From Chromatiales bacterium (GTDB lineage Bacteria; Pseudomonadota; Gammaproteobacteria; Poriferisulfidales; Oxydemutatoraceae), in NCBI GenBank assembly GCA_014323925.1, contig JACONC010000011.1:1-49060 (forward strand): 49,060 bases of DNA. Reading direction: 5' to 3'. A model generated the notes under the pieces. The model was not told the DNA's origin. It saw nothing but the letters and a program-made list of their open reading frames with translations, and searched no databases. Shown piece by piece: positions 9,388 through 21,641 of the stretch. Position 1 is the stretch's first letter. Each line of letters begins with the position of its first letter. Both the position numbers and the translations under genes were made by a program.

Positions 9388-10071
9388 CTACAGTATCCCG
9401 CTCAGCCATTGTGCCCAAACATCTACTACGCGCTTATCTATGGTATGGCTGAGATTGCTGAACACATGCGATTGCACTTGGAATCCAGCATTCTCCAGCA
9501 CATTCGGCATAGTTTGTACTGCGCGTAGTGGGATGACCTGATCTTCGGTGCCGTGGGTTAATAATACTGGTGTGCCGTGGTTATCGGGTATTGCCTCACC
9601 GCGTGGTATATAGCCCGACCAGGAAAAAGCTCCAGCATACATTTGTATTTCTTGGAACAAGCAATACATCGCAAGCGCCCCGCCTTGCGAGAAACCACCG
9701 ATGATGATTTTATCCGCAGGTACCCCGCTTGCTATCATTTCATCTATTAGTTGCTTGATTAGTTTTCTGGATCTTTCTAAACCGACTAGATCCTCTTGCG
9801 GCTGGGCATCTTCCAATGCGAGGATGTCGAACCACGCTGGCATTTTTATTCCACCGTTTAATGTGACTGGTTGTATGGGTGCTTGCGGTATGAAAAAAGT
9901 AATACGGTTTTTATTGGTTAGCGGTAGCATAGAGAAACCAGCTGCGAGTTCTTTAGCAGTTGCACCCAAGCCGTGCAACAGAATAACGCCACCGATGGCT
10001 TTTTGCTGTGCCAGTCTACGCACACCATGCCAAGTTTGTCTGCCGTTATCGGCATCAGGTTGTTGGGTCAT
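9388..10071 (-). CDS. Carboxylesterase/lysophospholipase-type alpha/beta hydrolase
   Basis: A 227-residue cytosolic hydrolase of the phospholipase/carboxylesterase (acyl-protein thioesterase-like) family. GVILLHGLGAT is the oxyanion strand-loop, IIIGGFSQGGALAMY carries the nucleophile Ser in GFSQGG, LLTHGTEDQVIPL supplies the Asp and FSNLSHTIDKRVVD the His. PAWFDI after the first third is also a family hallmark. An AAGGAA ribosome site precedes the ATG. It lies 30 bases downstream of the 5-oxoprolinase gene, likely in the same transcript. The natural ester substrate cannot be read from the sequence. Confidence 0.88.
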   Translation of the reverse strand: MTQQPDADNGRQTWHGVRRLAQQKAIGGVILLHGLGATAKELAAGFSMLPLTNKNRITFFIPQAPIQPVTLNGGIKMPAWFDILALEDAQPQEDLVGLERSRKLIKQLIDEMIASGVPADKIIIGGFSQGGALAMYCLFQEIQMYAGAFSWSGYIPRGEAIPDNHGTPVLLTHGTEDQVIPLRAVQTMPNVLENAGFQVQSHVFSNLSHTIDKRVVDVWAQWLSGIL

Positions 10072-10101
10072 TGTTGATGTTCCTTATTTATTAGTAAATT
10101 G

Positions 10102-13100
10102 CTATGGTTTGCCGAAACCGCCACCACCAGGCGTTTCAATAATTAACTTATCTCCTGCTTGCATCGCAACGGTTGCACTCGCAGCCAGTCGCTCTATGCT
10201 ACCATCTTTGCGTTGCACGCTGTTGTGTCCACACAGTCCAGGGCTACCACCGTTCAATCCGAAAGGTGCTATTGTACGATGACTAGCCACTATTGAGGTA
10301 CTCATCTCCTCTAAGAATAATATTTTGCGCAACACACCACTACCACCTCTATGCTTGCCATTACCACCACTGTTTTTGCGAATGCTAAAGCTTTCCAATA
10401 ATACTGGGAAGCGTGATTCTAGAACTTCGGGGTCGGTGAGTCTAGAGTTTGTCATGTGCGTATGCACTGCATCGGCACCGTCAAAATTGGCACCCGCACC
10501 GGCACCGCCGCATAGTGTTTCGTAATATTGAAATTGTTCGTTACCGAAGGTTACATTATTCATCGTGCCTTGCGAAGCGGCGAGTATCCCCAAAGCTCCA
10601 TACAGCGCATTGACGATTGCTTGCGATGTTTCTACATTACCAGCAACGACTGCTGCCGGGTAGTCCGGGCTCAGCAGACTGCCTTGTGGAATAATAAGCT
10701 GTATAGGTTTCAGGCATCCTTCGTTCAAAGGTATATCGGCATTGACTAAGGTGCGAAAAACATATAACACTGCAGCGCGTGCGACTGCCGATGGTGCGTT
10801 AAAATTAGTATCACTTTGTGGCGAAGTGCCGGTAAAGTCTACCACTGCAGATTTTTTATCTTTGCTAACCGAGATTGCAACTTTGATAATACCACCGTGC
10901 TCTAAAGGATAAACGAATTGCCCGTTGGATAGATTTTTTATTGTGTCGCGCACCGCCTGCTCTGCGTTATCCTGTATATGTTGTATATAAGCGCATACTG
11001 TTTGCAATCCGTAGTCGTTAATCATATTTTTGAGTTCGGCAATGCCTTTATAGTTTGCTGAGATCTGCGCTTTCAAATCGTCGATATTGGTATCTATATT
11101 ACGTGCTGGCCAAGTAGCTTGTTGCAACATTTTTCTAAGCGCTACTTCCGCAAAGCAACCGTTTTGCACCAACAAAAAATTGTCTATCAGCACACCTTCT
11201 TCTTCTATATGCTGGCTATTGGGTGGCATCGACCCTGGAGTAATGCCGCCTATATCGGCGTGATGCCCACGGCAGGCTACATAAAACAACGGTTGTTTAC
11301 TTTGATGATAAAACAGCGGTGTGATTACAGTGATATCTGGTAAATGCGTACCGCCGTGGTAAGGGCTATTCAATACATATACATCGCCGTCTTTCATGGT
11401 GTCACTAGATTGTTTGATTACCGAGCGTACGGTCTCTCCCATCGAACCTAAATGCACCGGCACATGCGGTGCGTTGGCAATCAAGCTACCGTTGCGGTCG
11501 AATATCGCGCATGAAAAATCCAACCGCTCTTTGATATTAATCGAGTGTGCAGTGTTTGCCAGCGTGATGCCCATTTGTTCGGCGATTGACATATATAAAT
11601 GATTAAAAATTTCTATCTTAACTGGGTCAGCTGCCATTGCATCGTTGTTTATCAAAGTTATTGCGTGCTTATCAGGGCTTGTCTGCTTTTCTATCAATAG
11701 GTCGTTGCGTTCGGTAATTTGAGCTTGCCACTGTGGTTCTACGACTATGGTTTGGTTTGCCTCAACTATCAAAGCAGGCCCCTTAATAGATTGATGGGGG
11801 GCGAGTGTTTGACGTTCGTGCAACATAGCTTCTCTTAAACCTTCACCGGTGTAGAGTTTGATGGCTATGGGTTCTGTTTCTTTTTTTGTCTGCAGTTCTG
11901 CCATCTCATACAGATCGGTTTCGGAGTGCGTGGCTTTTACCGCTTCTAACGAAAGGTTGGCAATAATAAGCGATGTATCGGGCAGTATAAAGCCAAACCG
12001 CTGTTTGTGTAGTGCTTCAAATGTTTTGCGTAAATTTTTATGCTTGTCAAAATCAATCTCCAGTGTATAGTCGCTACCTTGATAACATATGTGTACGCGT
12101 CTATGGATTTGAATATGGTTTGAGTCAGTGCTGTGTTGGGTAATCTCGGCTATCGCCTGTTCGGCTAGCGTGCGCCATATTTGGTTAAGGACTTCACTGT
12201 CTTTTTCTGCTATAGGCAATTCAACGGTACGGGTGCGCAATGCACTTAAGTTCGTATGCCCTATGCCGTAAGCGGATAATACGCTTGCTAACGGATGTAT
12301 CAGTATTTGTTGTATGCCTAACACATCGGCTACTTGGCAGGCATGTTGGCCGCCAGCACCACCGAAGCAACATAGCGCATAATGGCTTAGATCATAGCCG
12401 CGTTGCACTGATATTTTTTTGATAGCTTGTGCCATGTTGTTAACGGCAACCGCAAGAAATCCCGATGCAACTTCGTGCATTGAGCGATTGCTACCAGTTT
12501 TTAGATTAATTTCTTCGGTTAAGGTAGCGAATTTTTGCGCAACTATATCTACATCTACACTCTGTTTACTATCGCTACCGAACAACTTAGGAAAATAATG
12601 CGGCTGTATACGTCCTAAAATGAGATTACAGTCGGTTAAAGTTAAAGGACCTCCGTTGCGGTAGCTCGCCGGGCCGGGGTTGGCTCCCGCTGATTCGGGG
12701 CCTACTTGATAGCGGCCGTTGCTAAACTTGACTATCGAACCGCCGCCGGCCGCAATCGTGTGTATATTCAGCATTGGAGCCTGCAGATGTATACCAGCTA
12801 TGTGACTATCGTAAGCGCGTTCGTAGTCTCCACAAAAGTGCGAGACATCAGTGGATGTGCCGCCCATATCAAAGCTAATTATATTTTTTAACTGCGCTTG
12901 TAAGCCGGCTTTTACGGCGCCGACTATGCCTCCTGCCGGTCCTGATAACAAGCTATCGCCGGCACGAAAATTCTCTGCGGCTATCAGCCCACCGCTTGAT
13001 TGCATGAAAAAAATAGGCACTTTAGGCAAGGCTTTGGATATGTGGTGTACATAGCGCAGCAATACCGGAGACAAATATGCATCGACCACCGTTGTGCCGC

Positions 13101-13758
13101 CGCGACCAACAAACTTTATCATCGGGCTCACCTCGTGCGAAACAGATATTTGTTGGTAGCCGATTTGCTCAGCAATTTGGCGAAGCATTTTTTCGTGTGA
13201 CGGATATTTATAACCGTGCATAAAGCATACTGCACAACTGCGTATGCCGTCTTGATAAGCCAACTCAAGTGCCTGTTTTGTAGCTTTTGTATCGATCGCT
13301 TTTAATACATTACCTTGCGCGTCTACGCGTTCGTCTATTTCTATAACCGATTCATATAGTGGGTTGGGCAGCTTAATATCTAAGTCAAATAATTTCGGTC
13401 GTGTTTGATAAGCAATACGCAACGAATCGGCGAACCCTTTACTCACTACTAATACGATACGTTCACCTTTGCGTTCCAACAGTGCGTTAGTTGCCACCGT
13501 CGTGCCCATACGCACCTCTGCAATACTTTCGGTAGGTATCGGCGTCGTAGCGGAAATGTCTAGTACATCTCGCATACCTTGCAACGCTGCATCGGCATAA
13601 CACTGCGGATTTTCCGACAGCAATTTATGTACTAGCCATTCACCTGCAGTGTTTTTGGCAACTACATCGGTGAATGTGCCTCCTCTATCAATCCAAAAAA
13701 ACCACTTCTGATTATCTGCTTTTTGTCCGTTCGTCCTATGATTGCTGCCGTTCGTCAT
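10102..13758 (-). CDS. 5-oxoprolinase (HyuA-HyuB fusion)
   Basis: One 1218-residue chain joins a hydantoinase/oxoprolinase A half (about residues 15-690; ATP-binding motifs [10 protein letters not shown] and [13 protein letters not shown], plus [12 protein letters not shown]) to a hydantoinase B half (about 715-1218; [51 protein letters not shown] at the C terminus). This is the arrangement of full-length ATP-dependent 5-oxoprolinase, which opens 5-oxo-L-proline to glutamate; many bacteria carry the halves as separate genes. The fusion length is close to eukaryotic OPLAH (about 1288). A hydantoinase or acetone-carboxylase-like substrate cannot be excluded. It is followed by an esterase gene. 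Confidence 0.88.
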   Translation of the reverse strand: MTNGSNHRTNGQKADNQKWFFWIDRGGTFTDVVAKNTAGEWLVHKLLSENPQCYADAALQGMRDVLDISATTPIPTESIAEVRMGTTVATNALLERKGERIVLVVSKGFADSLRIAYQTRPKLFDLDIKLPNPLYESVIEIDERVDAQGNVLKAIDTKATKQALELAYQDGIRSCAVCFMHGYKYPSHEKMLRQIAEQIGYQQISVSHEVSPMIKFVGRGGTTVVDAYLSPVLLRYVHHISKALPKVPIFFMQSSGGLIAAENFRAGDSLLSGPAGGIVGAVKAGLQAQLKNIISFDMGGTSTDVSHFCGDYERAYDSHIAGIHLQAPMLNIHTIAAGGGSIVKFSNGRYQVGPESAGANPGPASYRNGGPLTLTDCNLILGRIQPHYFPKLFGSDSKQSVDVDIVAQKFATLTEEINLKTGSNRSMHEVASGFLAVAVNNMAQAIKKISVQRGYDLSHYALCCFGGAGGQHACQVADVLGIQQILIHPLASVLSAYGIGHTNLSALRTRTVELPIAEKDSEVLNQIWRTLAEQAIAEITQHSTDSNHIQIHRRVHICYQGSDYTLEIDFDKHKNLRKTFEALHKQRFGFILPDTSLIIANLSLEAVKATHSETDLYEMAELQTKKETEPIAIKLYTGEGLREAMLHERQTLAPHQSIKGPALIVEANQTIVVEPQWQAQITERNDLLIEKQTSPDKHAITLINNDAMAADPVKIEIFNHLYMSIAEQMGITLANTAHSINIKERLDFSCAIFDRNGSLIANAPHVPVHLGSMGETVRSVIKQSSDTMKDGDVYVLNSPYHGGTHLPDITVITPLFYHQSKQPLFYVACRGHHADIGGITPGSMPPNSQHIEEEGVLIDNFLLVQNGCFAEVALRKMLQQATWPARNIDTNIDDLKAQISANYKGIAELKNMINDYGLQTVCAYIQHIQDNAEQAVRDTIKNLSNGQFVYPLEHGGIIKVAISVSKDKKSAVVDFTGTSPQSDTNFNAPSAVARAAVLYVFRTLVNADIPLNEGCLKPIQLIIPQGSLLSPDYPAAVVAGNVETSQAIVNALYGALGILAASQGTMNNVTFGNEQFQYYETLCGGAGAGANFDGADAVHTHMTNSRLTDPEVLESRFPVLLESFSIRKNSGGNGKHRGGSGVLRKILFLEEMSTSIVASHRTIAPFGLNGGSPGLCGHNSVQRKDGSIERLAASATVAMQAGDKLIIETPGGGGFGKP

Positions 13759-13788
13759 TTTCTGGTAATATTAAATTATCGTTTTGCT

Positions 13789-13850
13789 ATTTAATTTTAT
13801 AACGGAAAATCCTGACTTCGCTAAGATGCTTATTTATAATTTAATTTTAT
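13789..13850. repeat. 12-bp direct repeat at the left edge of the RM module
   Basis: The sequence ATTTAATTTTAT occurs at 13789-13800 and again at 13839-13850, 50 bases apart, in the gap between the 5-oxoprolinase start and the restriction-modification genes. It is AT-rich, so chance is possible, but its position at an island boundary makes it worth recording. Confidence 0.4.
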
Positions 13851-13860
13851 CGAGGAAAAG

Positions 13861-13986
13861 ATGAATATAACGAGCGAAAAATTGTATGAAATGATGCTTG
13901 AAATAAAGGCTAAACAAGAAGACACTATGGTTATCAGAACCGAACTTTGTGCTGGCATTCAATGGAACCTACTAAAGAACCTATAA
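13861..13986 (+). CDS. 41-residue leader ORF overlapping the RM methyltransferase
   Basis: A short ORF with a convincing ribosome site (GAGGAAAAG directly before the ATG) that encodes 41 residues, charged and helix-prone at first (MNITSEKLYEMMLEIKAKQE), and ends 24 bases inside the methyltransferase reading frame. The methyltransferase itself has no clear ribosome site, so translation of this ORF may drive the methylase start by coupling. It matches no family I recognise. Alternatives: a small controller-like peptide, or the true N terminus of the methylase separated by a frameshift. Confidence 0.45.
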   Translation: MNITSEKLYEMMLEIKAKQEDTMVIRTELCAGIQWNLLKNL

Positions 13987-15356
13987 AAGGTCACCGAAAA
14001 AAGGCACCCGAAAGTTCGGTGAACATATTTACTGACTGTACTGAGTCCGGAGAGATTCTTTCTATTTTACGAGGTTTAGGTCGTTTGCCTATTTGCTTCA
14101 ATGATAGTTGTATTATACCTTTAGTAGCTGATCCCAATCAAAAAATCCGTTTCTGGTCGGTTAAGACATTAGGCAAGACCAAAAGAATAAAAAATTTGAA
14201 TATTTTAGAGAAAGTAGCTAAGGAGGACGAATCAACCGAAGTTAGAAGAGAAGCAATTTCTTCTATTGGTAGGATTAGGGATAAGAGGATTCTTCCTATT
14301 TTGATTCAATTTCTCGGTGATGCCGATCCTAAAGTTGTATTACAAGCGATTAGAGGTCTTCTGGTTTTTAAAGCAGATCCTCAGGTTGCTGATGAGCTTA
14401 AAAAATGTGCGAAACATCCTAACGAGATGGTACAAAAGATAATTGAAAAAGAATATTTCTCAAAAAATTCAGGAAAGCGGACTCAGCAGGCTCACCCGGA
14501 ATCCTATGCTTTCTTGAAAAATGTAATTGTATCTGGTGATGTGAGAGAGATATTACAGTTAGTTCCAGACGAGAGCTTTCATCTCACTTTTACTTCTCCT
14601 CCGTATTACAACGCCAGAGACTATTCTATTTATAAAAGTTATCAAGAATATCTGAATTTTCTAGAACAAGTCTTTAGCAAGACCTATGATAAAACTAAGG
14701 AAGGCCGTTTTCTGATAGTCAATACATCTCCGATTATTATTCCGAGAGTAAGCCGTCAACACTCCAGTACGCGGTATCCAATACCGTTTGATATTCATAA
14801 TTTTTTAGTTCCTATAGGTTGGGAGTTCATTGACGATATAGTTTGGGAAAAACCTGAGTCAAGCGTTAAAAATAGAAATGCAGGCTTTTTACAGCACAGA
14901 AAGCCTTTAGCATATAAGCCGAATGCTGTGACTGAGTATTTGATGGTTTATAGAAAGAAAACCGATAAATTAATAGACTGGAATATTCGCCAATACGACT
15001 CGGACACTGTTAACAAAAGTAAAGTGAAGGACGGTTACGAAACATCTAATGTATGGAAAATTGACCCTGTCTATAACAAAGTTCATTCGGCAGTTTTCCC
15101 TACCGCTTTATGTAAGCGAGTTATAGAGTATTATTCCTATCAGGGTGATTTGATTTTTGACCCGTTTGCTGGAAGTGGTACTTTAGGCAGAGTTGCTAAA
15201 AGTCTTGGTAGATTTTTTTTCCTTACCGAAAAAGAACCTAAGTATTTCCATTATATGAAATCCCTTTATTCCAAAGAGGGTGGTTTATTAGAAAAAGAGG
15301 AAAGCAGAAGCACATTTTTAACTCTAAAGGAATATAAGAATACTATCAAAATATGA
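13962..15356 (+). CDS. HEAT-repeat DNA methyltransferase (probable m4C, beta class)
   Basis: About 464 residues from the ATG at 13962; a TTG five codons earlier is possible. Residues about 30-160 form HEAT-like helical repeats (IPLVADPNQKIRFWSVKTLG, ILPILIQFLGDADPKVVLQA). The catalytic half follows with TSPPYYNARDYS (SPPY at about 212-215) and then DPFAGSGTLGRVAKSLGR (about 400-406). Motif IV before motif I defines the permuted beta class, and SPPY rather than DPPY favours N4-cytosine methylation. The stop overlaps the next gene's ATG (ATGA), so it is coupled to the endonuclease. The stretch is strikingly AT-rich against its flanks, a sign of transfer. The HEAT fusion is seen in relatives of the CfrBI systems. 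Confidence 0.82.
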   Translation: MEPTKEPIKGHRKKAPESSVNIFTDCTESGEILSILRGLGRLPICFNDSCIIPLVADPNQKIRFWSVKTLGKTKRIKNLNILEKVAKEDESTEVRREAISSIGRIRDKRILPILIQFLGDADPKVVLQAIRGLLVFKADPQVADELKKCAKHPNEMVQKIIEKEYFSKNSGKRTQQAHPESYAFLKNVIVSGDVREILQLVPDESFHLTFTSPPYYNARDYSIYKSYQEYLNFLEQVFSKTYDKTKEGRFLIVNTSPIIIPRVSRQHSSTRYPIPFDIHNFLVPIGWEFIDDIVWEKPESSVKNRNAGFLQHRKPLAYKPNAVTEYLMVYRKKTDKLIDWNIRQYDSDTVNKSKVKDGYETSNVWKIDPVYNKVHSAVFPTALCKRVIEYYSYQGDLIFDPFAGSGTLGRVAKSLGRFFFLTEKEPKYFHYMKSLYSKEGGLLEKEESRSTFLTLKEYKNTIKI

Positions 15357-16267
15357 CCCTAACGGAACAAGTTATAAAAAACATAATAAAAAAACTGCTT
15401 AAAAGCGAGGACTATAGAATAGAAATCATCAGTCTTATAGATGCTGTGTTTTTACAATTCACGATAGAATTTTTCAAAAAAATTATCGCAGCTAAATTAA
15501 ATAATCAAGATATAACTGTAGATTGGTACAAAAAAGAACTTTTAGATTCTGCACTTCCTGCCAAAGAGCTAGCAATAAATTCTGGTTTGAATATGAAGAC
15601 TATAGTCAATATGTTTAACTCTGGGAAAAAGGAAATAGTTATAAATGCCGCCGATGATCATTATGATACCTTGTATAACTTGATTGAATCTCTTATTGAT
15701 GCAGAAGATGGGATGGAATTGAAATTAACTCTAAAATTTAATGAAGTTAGTGTTGAGTTGAATGTGAGTGAAACACTGGTAGTTGTTAATACATTGGCCG
15801 TAAAAAGGGCTGCGATAAGAGGTGGTTTGTGGAGTACGGCAGGGAAGCGAGTTGAGAAACCGTTAATGCTAACCTTATGTAAGCTGTACGAGGTTTCATC
15901 TAACAATTATCGAATGCACATATCAAATGCAGACCACAGAGATGATTTTGATAGGGAAGTTGATTTCTACTTATTACGAGGTGATGCGGAATTTAAGTGC
16001 GAAGTAAAATTGATAGGAAAAGGCAATCCGGAGAGCGCGGATGCTGTGATAGCGAGAGGTAGTAAAGTTTTTGTAGCTGATAAATTGTCGGATACTAATA
16101 AGGCACAACTAAATAGCCTCGGCGTAGAGTGGGTTGCTTTAAGAGATAACAATGGCTTTCACAGGTTCGCAACCGTACTTAGAAAACTTAAGATTCCTTT
16201 TACTGATAATAATTTTAAGGATGTAGATAGTCGCATTGAACAGATATTCAATGAAATATTTACATAA
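15353..16267 (+). CDS. Probable type II restriction endonuclease (CfrBI-like)
   Basis: A 304-residue protein directly coupled (4-base ATGA overlap) to the m4C-type methyltransferase, as expected for its cognate endonuclease. The C-terminal third shows a PD-(D/E)xK-like core: Asp204 in REVDFY, then Glu217 and Lys219 in KCEVKLIGKGNPE, followed by a strand-rich segment (KVFVADKL, GVEWVALRD). The N-terminal two thirds are helical with no motif I know. Partner type and layout suggest the CfrBI family, whose members cut CCWWGG-like sites, but that family call and the site are inference. The gene shares the low GC of its partner. It ends 48 bases from argH, which converges on it. Confidence 0.65.
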   Translation: MTLTEQVIKNIIKKLLKSEDYRIEIISLIDAVFLQFTIEFFKKIIAAKLNNQDITVDWYKKELLDSALPAKELAINSGLNMKTIVNMFNSGKKEIVINAADDHYDTLYNLIESLIDAEDGMELKLTLKFNEVSVELNVSETLVVVNTLAVKRAAIRGGLWSTAGKRVEKPLMLTLCKLYEVSSNNYRMHISNADHRDDFDREVDFYLLRGDAEFKCEVKLIGKGNPESADAVIARGSKVFVADKLSDTNKAQLNSLGVEWVALRDNNGFHRFATVLRKLKIPFTDNNFKDVDSRIEQIFNEIFT

Positions 16268-16288
16268 TTAAGGCGTGTTTATCCATTT

Positions 16289-16320
16289 CAAGCTATCTCT
16301 ATACCAAGCTATCTCTATAC
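16289..16320. repeat. 16-bp tandem duplication at the RM/argH junction
   Basis: CAAGCTATCTCTATAC occurs twice head to tail (16289-16304 and 16305-16320). The second copy contains the argH stop codon (TAG on the minus strand, 16315-16317). A perfect tandem copy exactly where the AT-rich RM block meets core sequence could be an insertion scar or replication slippage. Confidence 0.6.
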
Positions 16321-17703
16321 ATCGAGATAAGCGCGAGCATCGGCAATTCGTTGGCGGACGCCGGCAGTGCCGCCGTGCGTGCGTTTATTTTGTATTGCGG
16401 TTTTAGGATTTAATACTTTAAGTGCACTACTATCCAGTGTCGGATGCAGTGCTTGTAATTGTTCTATCGGCAGAGCATCCAGCGCACAGTCCTGCTGCAC
16501 AGCGAGCTTGACCGCCTGTCCGACTATACGGTGTGCGTCGCGAAAGGGCACTTTTTTACCAACCAAATAGTCGGCTAGATCTGTTGCCGTAGAAAAGCCA
16601 CTCTGCGCAGCTTCTAACATTTTTGCACGATTGGCTTTGATAGTCGGTATCAGTTCGGCGAGTATCACAACGGACGGTAAAGTTGCGTCTAGCGCTTCAT
16701 AGACTATCGCTTTGTCTTCTTGATTGTCGCGGTTATACGCCAAAGGTTGTCCTTTCATCAACATCAATAGCGCTACCAATGCACCACTTGTGCGGCTACT
16801 TTTGCCGCGTATCAGTTCGGCTACATCAGGGTTTTTCTTCTGCGGCATAATCGATGACCCAGTGCAAAAGCGTTCTGCCAGTGTGACGAAATCAAACTGT
16901 TGCGACGACCATAGCACTAGTTCTTCGCACACTCGCGACAAATGCGACAGCAGTAGTGCACAACACGAGCAGAACTCGACGGCAAAGTCGCGGTCTGAGA
17001 CCGCATCCAAGGAATTATCCGATATCGCGTCAAAGCCCAGTAATTCGGCGGCATAGCGTCTGTCCAGATCATATACGGTACCAGCGCAAGCAGCACTTCC
17101 CAACGGTAACACATTGACCCGTTTACGGGTATCCTTAAGGCGGGCAACATCGCGCTTTAGCATCTCGAACCAAGCCAACAGATGATGACCGAAAGAGATC
17201 GGTTGAGCGACCTGCAGATGCGTGTAAGCCGGCATCACGGTTTCCGCTTCGCGCTCGGCGAGTTCAAGCAGACCTCGCTGCAGTTGGTGTATTTTTTCTA
17301 GCAATAAATCTATTTGACCGCGTAGATAAAGTCTAAAGTCGGTTGCCACCTGATCATTACGCGAACGGCCGGTATGTAATTTCTTGCCTACATCACCCAA
17401 TCGCTCTATCAAGCAAGCCTCTATATTCATGTGTATGTCTTCAAGCGAGGTATCGTAATTAAAACGACCTTCGGTTATTTCTTTTTTGATTTGCGCTAAG
17501 CCGGCAATCAGAGATTCTGCTTCTTGCTCAGTTAATACCTGCGCCTTCAGCAATACTTTGACATGCGCAGTAGAGGCTTCTATATCCTCCGCGTAAAAAC
17601 GCCTATCGTATTCTAGCGATGCAGTAAAAAGTTCGACTTGCCGCTCAGTGGTTTCAGTAAAACGTCCGCTCCACAATTTGCTTTTAGTATGTTCTTTGCT
17701 CAT
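16315..17703 (-). CDS. argH: Argininosuccinate lyase
   Basis: A 462-residue cytosolic enzyme that splits argininosuccinate into arginine and fumarate, the last step of arginine synthesis. The fumarase/aspartase superfamily signature GSSIMPQKKNPD (about residues 280-291) carries the catalytic Ser, and HTGRSRNDQVATD and TAGVRQRIADA-type C-terminal features fit ArgH. Length is typical (457-465). It stands alone on the minus strand between the RM block and tsaC, with no other arg gene near. The C-terminal codons lie inside the 16-bp tandem duplication, so the last few residues may be affected by it. Confidence 0.95.
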   Translation of the reverse strand: MSKEHTKSKLWSGRFTETTERQVELFTASLEYDRRFYAEDIEASTAHVKVLLKAQVLTEQEAESLIAGLAQIKKEITEGRFNYDTSLEDIHMNIEACLIERLGDVGKKLHTGRSRNDQVATDFRLYLRGQIDLLLEKIHQLQRGLLELAEREAETVMPAYTHLQVAQPISFGHHLLAWFEMLKRDVARLKDTRKRVNVLPLGSAACAGTVYDLDRRYAAELLGFDAISDNSLDAVSDRDFAVEFCSCCALLLSHLSRVCEELVLWSSQQFDFVTLAERFCTGSSIMPQKKNPDVAELIRGKSSRTSGALVALLMLMKGQPLAYNRDNQEDKAIVYEALDATLPSVVILAELIPTIKANRAKMLEAAQSGFSTATDLADYLVGKKVPFRDAHRIVGQAVKLAVQQDCALDALPIEQLQALHPTLDSSALKVLNPKTAIQNKRTHGGTAGVRQRIADARAYLDV

Positions 17704-17976
17704 TGTTGTTATCGTTTATTTAACAATGGAGATTATAAACCATGTCGAGCGAGGCATCGATATATTCCGTGCGACACTCAGCTACTTATTTTTGCTTAAT
17801 ACAAGTTATGCTTGAGTATGACTGATGGGGCTTTTGTCTTATTCGTCTTTGTTTAGCATGATATGCAGCTGTTGTAATCTAAAGAGTGTCAATCTAAAGG
17901 GTATTAGCTTGAATTAAGATAAACTAGATGGCGACATCTAACTAGGGATCTAGAGCCGAACAGCAAGTTGTAGACA
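17704..17976. other. Intergenic region between divergent argH and tsaC
   Basis: This 273-base gap must hold promoters for both divergent genes; no clear -35/-10 pair stands out. Its right third carries a repeated element (17874-17940) described separately. No ORF of note. Confidence 0.4.
17874..17940. repeat. Dispersed intergenic element, copy 1
   Basis: The core TTAAGATAAACTAG followed by ATGGCGACATCTA (17914-17940) matches 47114-47140 at 25 of 27 bases. The left part, GTAATCTAAAGAGTGTCAAT from 17874, also matches its counterpart at 47089. Between the parts this copy has about 15 extra bases. It could be the footprint of an insertion sequence or a small miniature element; no transposase is present. 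Confidence 0.5.
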
Positions 17977-18534
17977 ATGAATATACACGAACAATTACTA
18001 AACGCGCGCGATACGATTAATCGAGGAGGAATTGTCGCCTATCCGACCGAAGCAGTATACGGTTTGGGTTGCAACCCTATGAACGAGCAAGCTGTGCATC
18101 GTTTATCGGTAATAAAAGAACGACCGCCTGATAAAAGCTATATTCTAATAGCCGACGACTTCTCCCATCTGCGTCCTTTTTGTGCAACTATAGATGCATC
18201 TCGTTGGCAACCTATCCGTAGCAGTTGGCCAGGACCTTATACATGGATATTTCCAGCCACAGAATTGTGTCCGCGTTGGCTTTGTGATAGGGAAGCCGGT
18301 ATCGCGGTGCGAGTAACTGCCCACCCTGTTGCAGCTGAGCTATCTAAACTTTGCGGACACGCATTGGTTTCCACCAGTGCCAATATCAGCGGCCAAGCAC
18401 CGGCTAAAACATGGCAAGCGGTTGCAGCTACATTCAAGGATAAGATTGATTATATCGTCAACGCTAAGGTCTCCGACCTCGACGGCAATCCGACGGTTAT
18501 TCGCGATGCAATGAGTGGCCAACGGCTACGATAG
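17977..18534 (+). CDS. tsaC: L-threonylcarbamoyladenylate synthase TsaC
   Basis: A 185-residue YrdC-domain protein that makes threonylcarbamoyl-AMP from threonine, bicarbonate and ATP for t6A37 modification of ANN-decoding tRNAs. GGIVAYPTEAVYGLGCNP at the N terminus, KERPPDKSYILI (the Lys-Arg-Lys-Ser set that binds nucleotide), and VSTSANISGQAP near residues 130-142 are the family motifs. The short length and lack of a C-terminal Sua5 domain identify the TsaC type. It begins a plus-strand run with hemF, hemB and aroE, a linkage also found in other gammaproteobacteria. Confidence 0.93.
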   Translation: MNIHEQLLNARDTINRGGIVAYPTEAVYGLGCNPMNEQAVHRLSVIKERPPDKSYILIADDFSHLRPFCATIDASRWQPIRSSWPGPYTWIFPATELCPRWLCDREAGIAVRVTAHPVAAELSKLCGHALVSTSANISGQAPAKTWQAVAATFKDKIDYIVNAKVSDLDGNPTVIRDAMSGQRLR

Positions 18535-18576
18535 TTGTTGTTTGTTCTATCGCGTAATTAGTGCTACCCTTTTGAT

Positions 18577-21327
<2,751 letters not shown>

Positions 21328-21641
21328 CCACCTTTGGCAAGCCGGCCGTGTTTGCCACTGCAACAAACGGCGGATCTGATATCGGAATCTCCGCATATAG
21401 CGACATGGCTGAGGTTATGCACAAGGCAGGGTCTGATATCGGAGTCTCTGTATAAAGCAACATGGCTGAGGTTATGCACAAGGCAGGCCGTTTGTGCCAC
21501 TGCAACAAACGGCGGTATCCTGTGCCACCGCAGCAAACGGCGGTATCCTGCGCTACTGCAACAAACGGCGTTATCCTGTGTCATAATAGCCACCTTATTG
21601 GTTTCTCCTATACTTGTTTGTAAAGCAAAGCGATTAAAGTA
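21328..21641. repeat. Nested tandem repeat patch between aroE and rpe
   Basis: No gene is seen in these 314 bases; they hold two interleaved repeat families. Unit A, 57 bases, runs 21375-21431 and 21432-21487. Unit B, 28 bases (containing CAACAAACGGCGG), occurs at 21494-21521, 21522-21549 and 21550-21577, with a partial lead copy at 21351-21374. The order is therefore B', A, A, B, B, B. The patch is bracketed by near-identical ATAGCCACCTT...TTGG segments at about 21324-21337 and 21585-21600. The units are contiguous, with no spacers, so it is not CRISPR. Frames through it are open by chance on both strands. The rpe promoter must lie in or to the right of it. Confidence 0.85.

Noticed and set aside
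21328-21641. CRISPR array between aroE and rpe
   Set aside because: The repeat units abut one another with no unique spacers, unit lengths differ (57 and 28 bases), and no cas gene is near.
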